From Lactiplantibacillus garii (GTDB taxonomy: Bacteria > Bacillota > Bacilli > Lactobacillales > Lactobacillaceae): a stretch of 64,000 nt of DNA. The notes under the pieces were generated by a model. The model was not told where the DNA came from and did not search any database. It saw only the letters and a list, made by a program, of their open reading frames with translations. Shown in pieces: positions 44,820-53,917 of the stretch. The stretch is taken from positions 27,615-91,614 of the forward strand of contig NZ_QWZQ01000004.1 of NCBI RefSeq assembly GCF_003885105.1, given 5' to 3'. A program made the translations under genes and the position numbers. Each line of letters opens with the position of its first letter. Positions within the stretch are counted from its first letter, which is position 1.

Positions 44820-45995
44820 ATGGAAATCAGGGGCAATAAGCTCTTAATGTTGATTGGAACGGCGTGGCTGTTTGACGCATTGGACGTTGCGTTATTGTCG
44901 TTTATTATGCCAGTAATTAAACAAAGTTGGCACTTAACGGCCGGAGAACTAGGTGCGGTCAGCGCGGTCACGTCACTGGGAATGATGGTGGGGGCCTTGA
45001 TTTGCGGTTACCTCGCGGATAAGTGGGGGCGCAAACCAGTCTTGATTGGTACGTTGCTGCTATTTTCAATCGGAAACTTGTTACTGACCGTGACGCCCAG
45101 CGTGGGCTGGTTTATTGCGGTCCGTTTCTTGACTGGTATTGGACTGGGTGGTGAGCTACCGGTCGCAGCGACCATTATTGCCGACCACTTTACCGGAACG
45201 AAACGGGCCCGGATGCTTGTACTGGTCGATAGCTTTTGGGCGTTTGGCTGGATTGTCGCTTCCGTGTTATCGTTTTTAGTCATGCCGCACTTTGGCTGGC
45301 GTGTCACGGTGTTGATCACTGCGCTAATGGGACTGTACGCGTTACTAGTGCGTCGGCATTTACCGGATAAAACCCCGACGGAACCGACCAATCAGCGGCC
45401 GTTTGGCGCGGCTTTACGCCAAGTGTGGTCACCGCAATACCGGCGGGCAACCGCCTGTTTAAGTGTGTTATGGTTCGTCATCATGTTTGCGTACTACGGG
45501 ATGTTTTTGTGGTTACCAAGCGTATTAGTTTTACGGGGCTTCTCCATCGTGCATGGTTTTGGCTATACGGTGTTGATGAGCCTGGCCCAGTTGCCGGGAT
45601 ATTACCTGGCAGCGTGGCTGATTGGCAAAGTCCAACGGAAACTCGTTTTGGCCGTTTATTTAGCGGGGACGATGCTGAGTGCGGCCGCATTTGGACTGGC
45701 CACTAACGCAACGATGATCTTGATCAGCGGGGCGTGGCTCTCATTCTTTACGCTCGGTGCGTGGGGCATCATGATTGCGTTTACTCCCGGCCAATTTGCC
45801 GTTGATGCCCGTGGAATGGGAATGGGCTTTGCCCAGTCGATTGGGCGAATTGGGGCGACCATTGGTCCGTTTTTGGTGGGCGCTTTAATGGGACTGGGCG
45901 TGTCCATCACAGGGATTTTTATGGTGTTTGTGGCGGCCCTCGTCATCGGAATCTTGGTTTTATTATTTGGTCTGCGTGATCAGGATCGGAATTGA
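44820..45995 (+). CDS. niaP: MFS transporter, NiaP-like (niacin uptake)
   Basis: 391 residues, 12 TMs. MFS signature between TM2 and TM3: GYLADKWGRKPVLIG (about 61-75), and FDALDVALLSFIMP in TM1, as in the NiaP/aromatic acid:H symporter group; FLTGIGLGGELPVAATIIADH (about 105-125) is typical of that group. NiaP imports nicotinate/nicotinamide. The symbol rests on this similarity and on the NrtR neighbour. GGGGG lies 8 nt before the ATG. Confidence 0.75.
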   Translation: MEIRGNKLLMLIGTAWLFDALDVALLSFIMPVIKQSWHLTAGELGAVSAVTSLGMMVGALICGYLADKWGRKPVLIGTLLLFSIGNLLLTVTPSVGWFIAVRFLTGIGLGGELPVAATIIADHFTGTKRARMLVLVDSFWAFGWIVASVLSFLVMPHFGWRVTVLITALMGLYALLVRRHLPDKTPTEPTNQRPFGAALRQVWSPQYRRATACLSVLWFVIMFAYYGMFLWLPSVLVLRGFSIVHGFGYTVLMSLAQLPGYYLAAWLIGKVQRKLVLAVYLAGTMLSAAAFGLATNATMILISGAWLSFFTLGAWGIMIAFTPGQFAVDARGMGMGFAQSIGRIGATIGPFLVGALMGLGVSITGIFMVFVAALVIGILVLLFGLRDQDRN

Positions 45996-46330
45996 TGCTG
46001 ACTACTGAGAAAGCCGCATCAAGCACGTTCAATTAAGCCGCTCCAGATGAATTTTTAAACGGTGGGTGTTTCCTAATTCGTAGTCCCAGGTGTCAATGGG
46101 ACGACCGCGCCGTTAGTTGATATAAATTTAATCGTGAATAAAATTAATTTTAGTTAACACCGGACAATGTTGGCACGTTTACAACAATTGCGTGACAAGA
46201 CTGGGTACATAAGTTATTTTGTAAAAAAACTAATTTTCACTGGTGGCCCTGGTAGTGGGGGTGTGTTCCGTTGCCAATGCTCCGCGAAACTCCTATGATA
46301 TAGCCGAGTAAATGAACGGAGTTGAGTCGG
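45996..46330. other. intergenic region with no clear feature
   Basis: 335 bp, AT-rich in the middle. A 43-codon frame (46167-46298) with a Gly-rich C-terminal half (GGPGSGG) lacks a convincing ribosome site. TATGATATAG near 46295 could be the -10 for the next gene. Confidence 0.4.
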
Positions 46331-46651
46331 ATGGTTAAGGCGGAGTTTTGGGCAACGCAAAAATATAACACGCAGTTAAGGACCCAGTTGATGTTAGCAA
46401 GTGCCAATCACGAAATTCAAGAAGACGTGGTTTTAAAACGATTGGTTGCACGGGCTGGCCATCGCTTAAAGGTGCGGGGGGATAGTTCAACGGTTGCTCG
46501 GCAAGTGATCATCGACTTGGGCTATTATTTGTTTTGTCACCAGTACAACATGCCCCGGGCCGCGTACGAACTTTTGGCCGTAGCCCAAAGAATTGATGCG
46601 GAGCAGCGGACCAGGACGCGGATTATTGAAATGACCACGTCTAAAAAGTAA
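46331..46651 (+). CDS. possible bacteriocin-immunity-like helical protein, 106 aa
   Basis: Soluble, all-helical by composition, basic ends. The C-terminal part (LGYYLFCHQYNMPRAAYELLAVAQRI, about 70-95) resembles the last helices of enterocin A-type immunity proteins (pattern YYL..H....P..L.ELA..). Length fits that family (about 90-110). No bacteriocin, exporter or peptide pheromone gene is nearby, so it would be an orphan. ATG at 46331 with CGGAG 9 nt upstream. The family call is tentative. Confidence 0.5.
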   Translation: MVKAEFWATQKYNTQLRTQLMLASANHEIQEDVVLKRLVARAGHRLKVRGDSSTVARQVIIDLGYYLFCHQYNMPRAAYELLAVAQRIDAEQRTRTRIIEMTTSKK

Positions 46652-46744
46652 ATTAACCTTCATTTTACGTAAAGATTGGATTACAATAGTAAATACATTA
46701 GAAAATAATGATAAAGCGTTAGGGAAAGCAGGTTGATTGACAGC

Positions 46745-47302
46745 ATGGGAAGATCAGAACAGTTAAAAAAATTGGTGTTTGCGGGTTTATTTGCCGCCAT
46801 TATTTTTATTGGCATTAGTGTGATTCGAATTCCGTTACCCGCGGTCGTTGGCCGACCGTTTATTCACTTTGGTAATATTTTAACGGTGATTGCCGTGATG
46901 TTTTTAGGCTTTGGTTACGGAGCCGCCGCCGGAGCAATTGGACTGGGTTTATTCGATATTTTGAACGGGTACGCTGCTACATCGTGGCTAACAGTGATTG
47001 AAGCCGTAATTTTAGCGGCCATGGTAAGTTGGAGTTACCGGTCCGTTGGTCATACGGAGGACCAGTTGACGAAGCTGTACTGGGTTTCCTTTGTAGCCGG
47101 GGTGACTAAGATTGTAACATCGTGGTTTACCGGTGTCATTGAAGCGTTGATGGTGGGCACCGCGTTGAACGTGGCTATGATTGGGGCCTTTACCAGTTTA
47201 TTAGCCGCCACGATCAATTCGGTGGCCTGCTTTGTACTAGTTCCACTAATTTACCGGATTTTGGTTCAAGTTGGCTTTAGTCGCCAACGGTTATTCGTAT
47301 AG
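46745..47302 (+). CDS. ECF transporter S component
   Basis: 185 residues, about 6 TMs. Substrate-binding subunit of an energy-coupling factor vitamin importer: N-terminal AGLFAAIIFIGISVIRIPLP with a small-residue face for docking to EcfT, then FIHFGNILTVIAVMFLGFGYGAAAGAIG, typical of the S-component family. EcfA/A'/T would be elsewhere. The vitamin cannot be named. Start ATG 46745 (12 nt after GCAGG) or TTG 46733 (closer to AGGGAAA) are both possible. Confidence 0.8.
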   Translation: MGRSEQLKKLVFAGLFAAIIFIGISVIRIPLPAVVGRPFIHFGNILTVIAVMFLGFGYGAAAGAIGLGLFDILNGYAATSWLTVIEAVILAAMVSWSYRSVGHTEDQLTKLYWVSFVAGVTKIVTSWFTGVIEALMVGTALNVAMIGAFTSLLAATINSVACFVLVPLIYRILVQVGFSRQRLFV

Positions 47303-47319
47303 TTGAAGATTAGTTATTG

Positions 47320-47359
47320 AAAGCCCCAACGCCGACCTACAGTTTGCGTTGGGGCTTTT
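47320..47359 (+). terminator. terminator of the ECF S gene
   Basis: AAAGCCCCAACGC / GCGTTGGGGCTTT, 13-nt loop, T run. Confidence 0.9.
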
Positions 47360-47366
47360 GAATAGT

Positions 47367-47396
47367 CAAAAACGACCAAGCACACTGGCTTGGTCG
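47367..47396 (-). terminator. minus-strand hairpin terminator
   Basis: CGACCAAGC (47373-47381) / GCTTGGTCG (47388-47396); on the minus strand followed by five T. No gene between it and ssrA is convincing, so the transcript it ends is not known. Confidence 0.65.
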
Positions 47397-47887
47397 CGTG
47401 GTACACGGGTTTGGTGAAAAAAACTGCTGGGAACGTACGAAAATCTGCGGAGTGAATATCGTTTGGTTGATATTCGGTGTAACTATAGCACGTGTAACGT
47501 TGATTCGTCCGGGTAGACAACTTGTTTGGAAATTTAATTAAAGGTCCGGTTTATGTGTACGAGTGCTGACATCAATTCGCCCATGATAAATTAGAGATAG
47601 TTCCCGGACGCTGACTTTCCACGCCACCGCTGAAAGTTTGACTATCCTTTTGACTATCCCAAGTATCAATTTGAGTAACAATGACCAATTAGTGGGTAAG
47701 GACAAGCCCGGCAAAATAACGAAATCCATGGCAATAAAAAAAGCCATCCGTTTAAGATAGCTTTCTAAACCGTTTACCAGCAAGGCATTTGAGTCCGTTT
47801 GGTGGTAGTCAATTGTTAACTACTTGCGGTAAAACGTTGATATAACAAGTGTTCTGGAGCTTATTACATCCCTTTAAAACTCAATAA
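47397..47887. other. region between the ECF gene and tmRNA
   Basis: About 490 bp without a convincing gene. It holds an inverted repeat GAATATC-GTTTGGTT-GATATTC (about 47454-47475) and a minus-strand terminator-like hairpin (47733-47764). An 81-codon minus frame (47538-47783) overlaps that hairpin and has no good ribosome site. No integrase or duplicated ssrA end was seen, although ssrA 3' ends are common insertion sites. Confidence 0.5.
47733..47764 (-). terminator. possible ssrA terminator
   Basis: AAAGC-ATC / GAT-GCTTT stem with one mismatch (47740-47748, 47756-47764), followed on the minus strand by seven T. About 125 nt beyond the tmRNA 3' end. Confidence 0.55.
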
Positions 47888-48253
47888 TGGAGGTGGCGAG
47901 AGTCGAACTCGCGTCCAAGCATATTGCCCTTCGGATATCTACGTTCATATTCATACTATTTAAATTTCGCCATTACAAACGCCGTATGACAGGGCACCCA
48001 GTAAAAGCTAACCTGATTAATCTCTTCTCGTTGCTCCAGGTGGAAGCATTGAGCGTGAGTCCACTAAATTTAAGACCCAGATCCAGAACATGGACGATCC
48101 TGGGAGGATCTACGTTAAGCGCCTATTAAGCAGCTAAAGCGTAAGAATTGTTATTATTTTTTGCAGTTATAAATAAACTGAGCGATTTTACGAGACGCAA
48201 CCTCGAAACGCAATCCGAACTCAAACTATACCTGTCGAATCCAGAACACCCCC
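47888..48253 (-). ncRNA. ssrA: tmRNA (transfer-messenger RNA)
   Basis: About 366 nt. The 5' end GGGGGTG pairs with CACCTCC at the 3' end, forming the acceptor stem; the T arm GTTCGACTC and 5' TGGATTCGACAGG are the usual conserved parts. The tag frame (48127-48165 on the minus strand) reads GCA AAA AAT AAT ... GCT GCT TAA, giving AKNNNNSYALAA. Rescues stalled ribosomes with SmpB and marks proteins for degradation. The terminal CCA does not appear to be encoded beyond the discriminator, so it would be added. Confidence 0.97.
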
Positions 48254-48306
48254 AGATTCAACACTACTAGTTTAGCATAGCCGTAACGCCGTGCCAACTC
48301 ATATGT

Positions 48307-49239
48307 TTAAGAATCCGTACGCCGCCGGTGAAATAGGATTAACATTTTGTGCATGTTTAACGAGAGCGCCATTACGGCTAAGATAATCATCAGCCCGCCA
48401 ACAAAATCAAAACTTGTGAGTTGCACGTTTAAAAAAAGAACTGAAAAGACGGTGGCGGCCAACGGTTCGAAGGCGTCTAGTAAGCTGGCAGTTGTTGGTA
48501 AAATGTAACTGAGACTGTGCGCAAACATTAAGAATGGCGCCACGGTGCCTAGCAGAACGATAACAACGAGTAAGAGTAATTGAAACGCATTGAGGGTGAG
48601 GTGGACCCGCCACATGGGCTGTAAAACCATTAGAAAGAGACCAGCTACTAACAGGCCCCAACCGGTCACCGCTAAGGCGCCGTATTTTGGTAGGATCGAA
48701 CGGGGAATCAGGGTGTTAGTTGCGACCCCGATGGCGGATAATCCACCCCAAAACAGAATGGCGGGCGACACGGCCAAACTATTTAAGTGCCCGTGCGTCA
48801 CGATGAGTAGGGTGCCGATGAAGGCCATAACCATCCCGATAACCTCGATACGTTTAGGAATGACGTGTTTGAAAAATAAAAAGTAAAAGGTAATGATAAA
48901 CGGTCCTAAAAACTGAATGATGGTGGCAATCGGGGCGTTACCGACCCGAACGGCCTCAAAGTAGCACAGTTGTACCGGAATCAGTCCGAGTAGCCCGTAG
49001 CTGACTACCTGCCACGCCGAACGTTTGTGTTTCCAAATGGCAAGCGGGTGTTTGCCGGTTAACTGGCCCGCAATGATTAAGATGACTCCGGCACTGAGCA
49101 TGCGTACTTGGGTCAGCCACATAGCGCTTAAGTGCGGGTTACTGATGAAAAGGGTACTCGCGGCGACTCCCGAAATGCCCCATAGAATACAGGCGATGCT
49201 CGCGAGGATAACTCCCCGTAAATGATGTTGTTGTGTCAA
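48307..49239 (-). CDS. EamA/DMT-family permease
   Basis: 310 residues, 10 TMs in two EamA repeats (about 8-140 and 155-295). ILWGISGVAAS near the start and P.VIELFEPL-like DAFEPLAATVFSVLFL in the second repeat are family features. Export of an amino acid or metabolite is typical; substrate unknown. Start is TTG at 49239 with AGGAGGGG about 7 nt upstream, giving MTQQHHLRG; a longer frame begins before that ribosome site. Confidence 0.85.
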   Translation of the reverse strand: MTQQHHLRGVILASIACILWGISGVAASTLFISNPHLSAMWLTQVRMLSAGVILIIAGQLTGKHPLAIWKHKRSAWQVVSYGLLGLIPVQLCYFEAVRVGNAPIATIIQFLGPFIITFYFLFFKHVIPKRIEVIGMVMAFIGTLLIVTHGHLNSLAVSPAILFWGGLSAIGVATNTLIPRSILPKYGALAVTGWGLLVAGLFLMVLQPMWRVHLTLNAFQLLLLVVIVLLGTVAPFLMFAHSLSYILPTTASLLDAFEPLAATVFSVLFLNVQLTSFDFVGGLMIILAVMALSLNMHKMLILFHRRRTDS

Positions 49240-49425
49240 CGCTGCCCCTCCTTTTATTTCTGAAAATAGCAAGCGTTTTTCATTATAACAAAAATTATCA
49301 GTAGGGCGGTCGTTTCTGATTAATCTCTTATTATTCTCATCATTAACTAGGATAAAATGGCGGATGCGTTTTCAACGGCGGAATGCTATCATATTGACAA
49401 CAACAATCAAATGGAGGTTTTTAGA

Positions 49426-49695
49426 ATGAAAGCAATTATTACGGTCGTTGGTCAGGATCAAGTGGGAATCGTGGCCCGGGTAGCCAATGAACTTGCAAAG
49501 TTAAACGTTAACATTGTGGATATGTCGCAAACGTTGATGGACCATAACTTCACAATGATGTTATCGGGGGAATGGGATGACCAGCAATTAAGCTTCGCGG
49601 ATGCAAAAACTGCCATGGAACGGTTAGAAACGGCCTCCGGGTTGACCATCCGTATTCAACGACAGGCGGTTTTTGACGCCATTCAGAAATTATAG
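49426..49695 (+). CDS. ACT-domain protein (UPF0237)
   Basis: 89 residues, a single ACT domain: [32 protein letters not shown] (about 5-36) with the ligand-binding [12 protein letters not shown] domains bind amino acids. It precedes a UPF0210 gene by 11 bp, a pairing found in many Bacillota. Possibly senses an amino acid for the partner. ATG at 49426 with GGAGGT about 8 nt upstream. Confidence 0.88.
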   Translation: MKAIITVVGQDQVGIVARVANELAKLNVNIVDMSQTLMDHNFTMMLSGEWDDQQLSFADAKTAMERLETASGLTIRIQRQAVFDAIQKL

Positions 49696-49706
49696 GGAGG
49701 GCCAAC

Positions 49707-51050
49707 ATGGAAAGTCGACCGATTTTAGAAACAATTCAAATGATTGCCGAAGAAAATTTGGATATTCGGACCATTACAATGGGAATCTCCCTCTTTGACT
49801 GTATCGATAGTGACGGCGAACGGGCGCGCCAAAAAATTTACGATAAGATTACGCACAGTGCGCGCGACCTGGTGAAGGTAGCGGACCAAATTCAAGCGGA
49901 ATACGGGATTCCCATCATTAATAAACGAATCGCGGTGACCCCAATTGCGCTGATTGCGGCGGCCAGTGGTGACACGAACTACGTGGCCTACGCGTTGACG
50001 ATGGAAAAGGCGGCTCGTGAACTGGGTGTCGACTTAATTGGGGGCTTTTCTGCCCTGGTTCAAAAGGGATATCAAACCGGGGACCGGAAGTTGATTGCGT
50101 CGATCCCGCAGGCCTTGGCCGAAACTAGCCGGGTTTGCAGTTCGGTCAACGTGGGCTCGACGCGGGCTGGCATTAACCTGGATGCAGTGGGTGAAATGGG
50201 CCGCATTATTAAACAAATTGCTGCCGATGATCCGGTTAACTGTATGAGCTTGGTGGTGTTTGCTAACGCGGTGGACGATAATCCGTTTATGGCGGGGGCT
50301 TTCCACGGAGTCGGTGAAGCGGACCGGGTGATCAACGTTGGGATTAGTGGTCCTGGAGTCGTTAAGCGGGCACTGGAAGAAGTCCGTGGTCGTTCCATCG
50401 ACGTCGTATCCGAACAAATAAAAAAAACTGCCTTTAAAGTGACGCGAATGGGGCAGTTCGTGGGAACAATTGCGGCGCAACGGTTAAAGGTCCCGTTTGG
50501 AATTGTTGACCTTTCGCTGGCACCGACCCCGAACGAGGGGGATTCGGTTGCAGAAATCTTAGAAGAAATTGGATTGGAAAGTGTCGGGGCCCCGGGAACG
50601 ACTGCCGCGTTAGCCCTACTTAACGACGCCGTGAAAAAGGGTGGCGTGATGGCCTGCGAGCACGTTGGGGGGCTCTCGGGAGCCTTTATTCCGGTTTCGG
50701 AAGATGCCGAAATGATTCGCGCGGTCAGTGCCGGTCGGTTGAATGTCGAAAAACTCGAAGCCATGACGGCCGTTTGTTCAGTTGGGCTGGACATGATCGC
50801 GGTTCCCGGTAAGACCAGTGCCGAAAGCATCAGTGGAATGATTGCTGACGAAGCCGCCATTGGGATGATCAATAACAAGACGACGGCGGTCCGGGTGATT
50901 CCGGCCACTGGGCAAGACGTTGGCGACGAGGTTGAATTTGGCGGATTGTTTGGCCGGGCACCGGTCATGCGAGTCAACGCTGCCCAACCCCAAGCCTTCA
51001 TTCATCGGGGTGGTCACATTCCCGCTCCGATCCATTCGTTTAAAAACTAA
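49707..51050 (+). CDS. UPF0210 / PFL family protein (DUF711)
   Basis: 447 residues. Matches the DUF711 family distantly related to pyruvate formate-lyase-like folds, but without the glycyl-radical signature: [15 protein letters not shown] [16 protein letters not shown] (about 112-127), [56 protein letters not shown], and [14 protein letters not shown]. Function unknown. AGGGAGGG lies before the ATG. Co-transcribed with the ACT protein. Confidence 0.88.
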   Translation: MESRPILETIQMIAEENLDIRTITMGISLFDCIDSDGERARQKIYDKITHSARDLVKVADQIQAEYGIPIINKRIAVTPIALIAAASGDTNYVAYALTMEKAARELGVDLIGGFSALVQKGYQTGDRKLIASIPQALAETSRVCSSVNVGSTRAGINLDAVGEMGRIIKQIAADDPVNCMSLVVFANAVDDNPFMAGAFHGVGEADRVINVGISGPGVVKRALEEVRGRSIDVVSEQIKKTAFKVTRMGQFVGTIAAQRLKVPFGIVDLSLAPTPNEGDSVAEILEEIGLESVGAPGTTAALALLNDAVKKGGVMACEHVGGLSGAFIPVSEDAEMIRAVSAGRLNVEKLEAMTAVCSVGLDMIAVPGKTSAESISGMIADEAAIGMINNKTTAVRVIPATGQDVGDEVEFGGLFGRAPVMRVNAAQPQAFIHRGGHIPAPIHSFKN

Positions 51051-51066
51051 TATTAAGATAGCATCA

Positions 51067-51115
51067 CGTGAACTCGGCGATAATTCCAAACCTAGGAACC
51101 ATCGCCGAGTTCACG
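51067..51115. repeat. 15-bp perfect inverted repeat after the UPF0210 gene
   Basis: CGTGAACTCGGCGAT (51067-51081) and ATCGCCGAGTTCACG (51101-51115), loop 19 nt. No T run follows, so it is either an RNA-stabilising hairpin or a weak terminator. Confidence 0.75.
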
Positions 51116-51423
51116 TTAATGCTCACAAACCCAGTAACTTTTGGCACGTTTTTTTGCCGAATACTGATCGAAACACGTGCATTTTAACAAATTTTTTTCT
51201 ACTATATTAATGGATTGATTTTTAGAAGCAGAGGGTTTGCGGACTAGTACACATTTCTTTCACAAATCTAGCACGGTTTGTTAGTAATTTGTTGTTATAC
51301 TTCTCCTGAACACTAGCCCGAAGTGGGGTATGATATAGGTAGGTTTGGAACGTCACGTGAAGTCTAGCGCTCCGTGTGCTTATCAAATGAGATCATAAGC
51401 AATTAACTTGGAGGAATCTGTTA
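51116..51423. promoter_or_regulatory. leader region of the two-component system
   Basis: 308 bp. AACTTTTGGCACGTTTTTTT near 51136 resembles the right end of the dispersed repeat. Possible -10 elements are TATACT (about 51297) and TATGAT (about 51329), without good -35s. CTTAT / ATAAG near 51378-51398 could form a hairpin. TTGGAGGA before the start. Confidence 0.4.
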
Positions 51424-52152
51424 ATGAAATTATTAATGATTGAAGATAATAAGTCCGTCTCAGAAATGATGGCAATGTTTTTTAAGAAAGAGAAGTGGGA
51501 CGCCCACTTCGCATACGACGGCAACGAAGCGGTTGATATGTTTAACGAAGACGTTAACGGTTGGGACATGGTCACGCTCGATTTAAACTTACCTGGTAAG
51601 GACGGCATGCAAGTTAGTGCAGAAATTCGCAAGGCTTCACCAACCGTACCAATTATTATGTTGACCGCCCGGGATTCTGAAAGTGACCAGGTTTTGGGGC
51701 TTGAAATGGGTGCGGATGATTATGTGACCAAGCCGTTTTCACCCATTACGCTGATTGCGCGAATCAAGGCCTTACACCGCCGAGCTGATTTAGGAAAGGG
51801 TGCTCCGACTGAACGGCCCGCTGACGCGGTTAGTGATTTTGACGTTCAAACGGATCACTTCAAGTTGAACACAAAGACCCGGGAAGCTTACTTAGGCGGA
51901 ACGCAGATTCAAGACCTAACGCCTAAGGAATTTGACTTGCTAAAAACGCTGGCGCAAAAGCCGCGCCAGGTGTTCTCCCGGGAACAGTTATTGCAACTAG
52001 TTTGGGATTATGAATATTACGGTGATGAGCGGACAGTTGACGCCCACATTAAGAAGTTACGGCAAAAAATCGAAAAGGCCGGTCCCCAAATTATTCAAAC
52101 CGTTTGGGGGGTCGGTTACAAGTTTGATGATAGTGGAGTGAAGGCTGAATGA
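51424..52152 (+). CDS. OmpR/PhoB-family response regulator
   Basis: 242 residues. Receiver domain (about 1-118): acidic IEDN (Glu7, Asp8), phospho-acceptor Asp53 in VTLDLNLPG, Thr in MLTARD and Lys in VTKPFSP. Winged-helix effector domain (about 140-238): LTPKEFDLLKTLAQ, QVFSREQLLQLVWDY and RTVDAHIKKLRQKI. The ATG has TTGGAGGA upstream. ATGA overlap with the kinase gene means a coupled pair. Confidence 0.94.
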   Translation: MKLLMIEDNKSVSEMMAMFFKKEKWDAHFAYDGNEAVDMFNEDVNGWDMVTLDLNLPGKDGMQVSAEIRKASPTVPIIMLTARDSESDQVLGLEMGADDYVTKPFSPITLIARIKALHRRADLGKGAPTERPADAVSDFDVQTDHFKLNTKTREAYLGGTQIQDLTPKEFDLLKTLAQKPRQVFSREQLLQLVWDYEYYGDERTVDAHIKKLRQKIEKAGPQIIQTVWGVGYKFDDSGVKAE

Positions 52153-53672
52153 AACTGATCTACCAACAAATGTTGTCTTTTTTTGCCGTGATCATTACGG
52201 TCGTGGTGGTGTTAGGGTTTGCGTTTATCAGGACGACCAAAACGATGATTTATCAAAATTCGTGGCAACAATTACAACAGTACGCCGCCAGTATTGAAAA
52301 AGAAGCCATTCGCTATAATACTAAGACCCACCAAGTGGTTGGCTTTAACCAGCAGTTTTTGAACGACGGGACCGTTATCCTGCGGGATCAGCACATTCAT
52401 TTTTCCGTTTACGACGCAAAAAAGCGGGTCGTTTATCCGAATAATCTGGGCGTTAGCAGTGAAAGCACTCCCGGTGGATCAATTTACGATCCCCACATTT
52501 CCAGTAGTGATTGGAAAAAATTAAAGCAGAATAAAACCATTACCCAGTCCCCGCACGTCACGTTCCGTTCAAGACGGCACGACCGGCCGGTTAACACCCC
52601 GTCACTCAGAACCATTGACGTGTTAGTTCCGTTGTTTTATAAGAACGGGGGCGTTAAAAAGTTTGTCGGGGCGATTTCAATTGGTTCGTTTGAGCAAACG
52701 TTGCAAGCAAACGAACAGCAGATTGAAAATAACCTGTTCATCGCGTTGTTAGTTTCAGGCGTGGCGGCCCTGTTACTGAGTTACATTCTGGCCCGCTACT
52801 CTGTTCGCCGGATCAACCGGTTACGTTATGCGACCCATTCCGTTGCAAGTGGTGATTTTGACATTCAAGTTGAGAGTAACCATAAGGACGAAATTGACGA
52901 CCTGGCCGATGATTTCAACGGCATGGTGAGTTCGTTACGGGCTTCTAATGAAGAGATTAAACGACAAGAAAAACGGCGCCGTGAGTTTATGACCGACGCC
53001 GCCCACGAAATGCGGACGCCGTTAACGACCATTAACGGTATTTTGGAGGGACTGGCTTACGATGCCATTCCTGAAGAGGATAAGGCCCACTCGATTGAAT
53101 TGATGCAAAATGAGACCAAGCGTTTAATTCGGTTGGTCAACGAAAACTTGGATTACGAAAAGATCCGTACCGGCCAAATTGCGTTGAATAAGACCAATTT
53201 TGACGGGGCCGAGGTACTGCGCAACTTAATTGAACAGCTGACTAAAAAAGCGGCGGCGGCTGAGGATCAATTTAAACTAGTATCGCCGACTGAGTTGCCG
53301 GTCTGGGCCGATTACGACCGGTTCGTGCAAGTGTTGTTTAACATCATGCAGAACGCCATTCAGTTTTCACAAAAAAACGTGATTGAAGTGACGGCTAAAC
53401 GAACGGAACACGCGGCGGTCATTGCCGTGCAGGACCACGGGATTGGAATGACCCCGGACCAGGTTAAAAATATCTGGGAGCGTTATTACAAGGCTGATCC
53501 GTCCCGGAAGAACACGAAGTACGGCGAATCCGGTCTTGGCTTAGCCATCTCACACCAGTTAGTTCAACAACACGGTGGGACCATTCAGGTCGATAGTGTT
53601 GCCAATGAAGGGACCTGCTTTACGATTACCTTCCCGGATGATGGTTTTGATCAACCTATCGTCGAGGACTAG
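52149..53672 (+). CDS. sensor histidine kinase
   Basis: 507 residues. TM1 about 7-28, an extracytoplasmic sensor of about 165 residues (PAS/Cache-like, no motif recognised), TM2 about 196-217, HAMP (about 218-270), DHp with phospho-His286 in DAAHEMRTPLTTI, and HATPase_c with N box FNIMQNAIQFS, G1 DHGIGMTPDQ and G2 GLGLAISHQL. Signal unknown; the stimulus of similar LisK-type kinases is the cell envelope, but this is only analogy. Confidence 0.93.
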   Translation: MKLIYQQMLSFFAVIITVVVVLGFAFIRTTKTMIYQNSWQQLQQYAASIEKEAIRYNTKTHQVVGFNQQFLNDGTVILRDQHIHFSVYDAKKRVVYPNNLGVSSESTPGGSIYDPHISSSDWKKLKQNKTITQSPHVTFRSRRHDRPVNTPSLRTIDVLVPLFYKNGGVKKFVGAISIGSFEQTLQANEQQIENNLFIALLVSGVAALLLSYILARYSVRRINRLRYATHSVASGDFDIQVESNHKDEIDDLADDFNGMVSSLRASNEEIKRQEKRRREFMTDAAHEMRTPLTTINGILEGLAYDAIPEEDKAHSIELMQNETKRLIRLVNENLDYEKIRTGQIALNKTNFDGAEVLRNLIEQLTKKAAAAEDQFKLVSPTELPVWADYDRFVQVLFNIMQNAIQFSQKNVIEVTAKRTEHAAVIAVQDHGIGMTPDQVKNIWERYYKADPSRKNTKYGESGLGLAISHQLVQQHGGTIQVDSVANEGTCFTITFPDDGFDQPIVED

Positions 53673-53755
53673 ACCAATTTTAAAATAACGATATTTTGAA
53701 ATGTTGAAAGTTACACTTGTGAATTTTCACACGCAGGGGAGCTTCCCTAGTGTTG

Positions 53756-53790
53756 AAGCGGGTTTGGCCGGATGGTCAGGCCCGCTTTTT
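53756..53790 (+). terminator. terminator of the two-component operon
   Basis: AAGCGGG / CCCGCTT with inner TGGCC/GGTCA pairing, five T. Confidence 0.8.
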
Positions 53791-53917
53791 GGGTGCGCGC
53801 CCCGTACTGGCCGGGGTTTGCGTAGCGTTCCCCCGGTAAATATGGTACCCTTAACTTGGCTGTGAATAGCGATTTACCGCTTTTTAGATAAGATTTTGGA
53901 ACGAATAGGAGACTACG

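Noticed and set aside
46167..46298. 43-codon frame as a bacteriocin precursor
   Set aside because: No usual double-glycine leader, weak ribosome site; kept only as a remark in the immunity-gene finding.
47538..47783. 81-codon minus-strand frame downstream of ssrA
   Set aside because: Overlaps a terminator-like hairpin, lacks a ribosome site and has no recognisable features.
47880..47930. att site or island junction at the ssrA 3' end
   Set aside because: No second copy of the ssrA 3' end and no integrase in the window.
50072..51001. 309-codon minus-strand frame opposite the UPF0210 gene
   Set aside because: Low-complexity Ser/Pro/Thr-rich product, no ribosome site, fully inside a well-supported gene; a shadow frame of a GC-rich third position.
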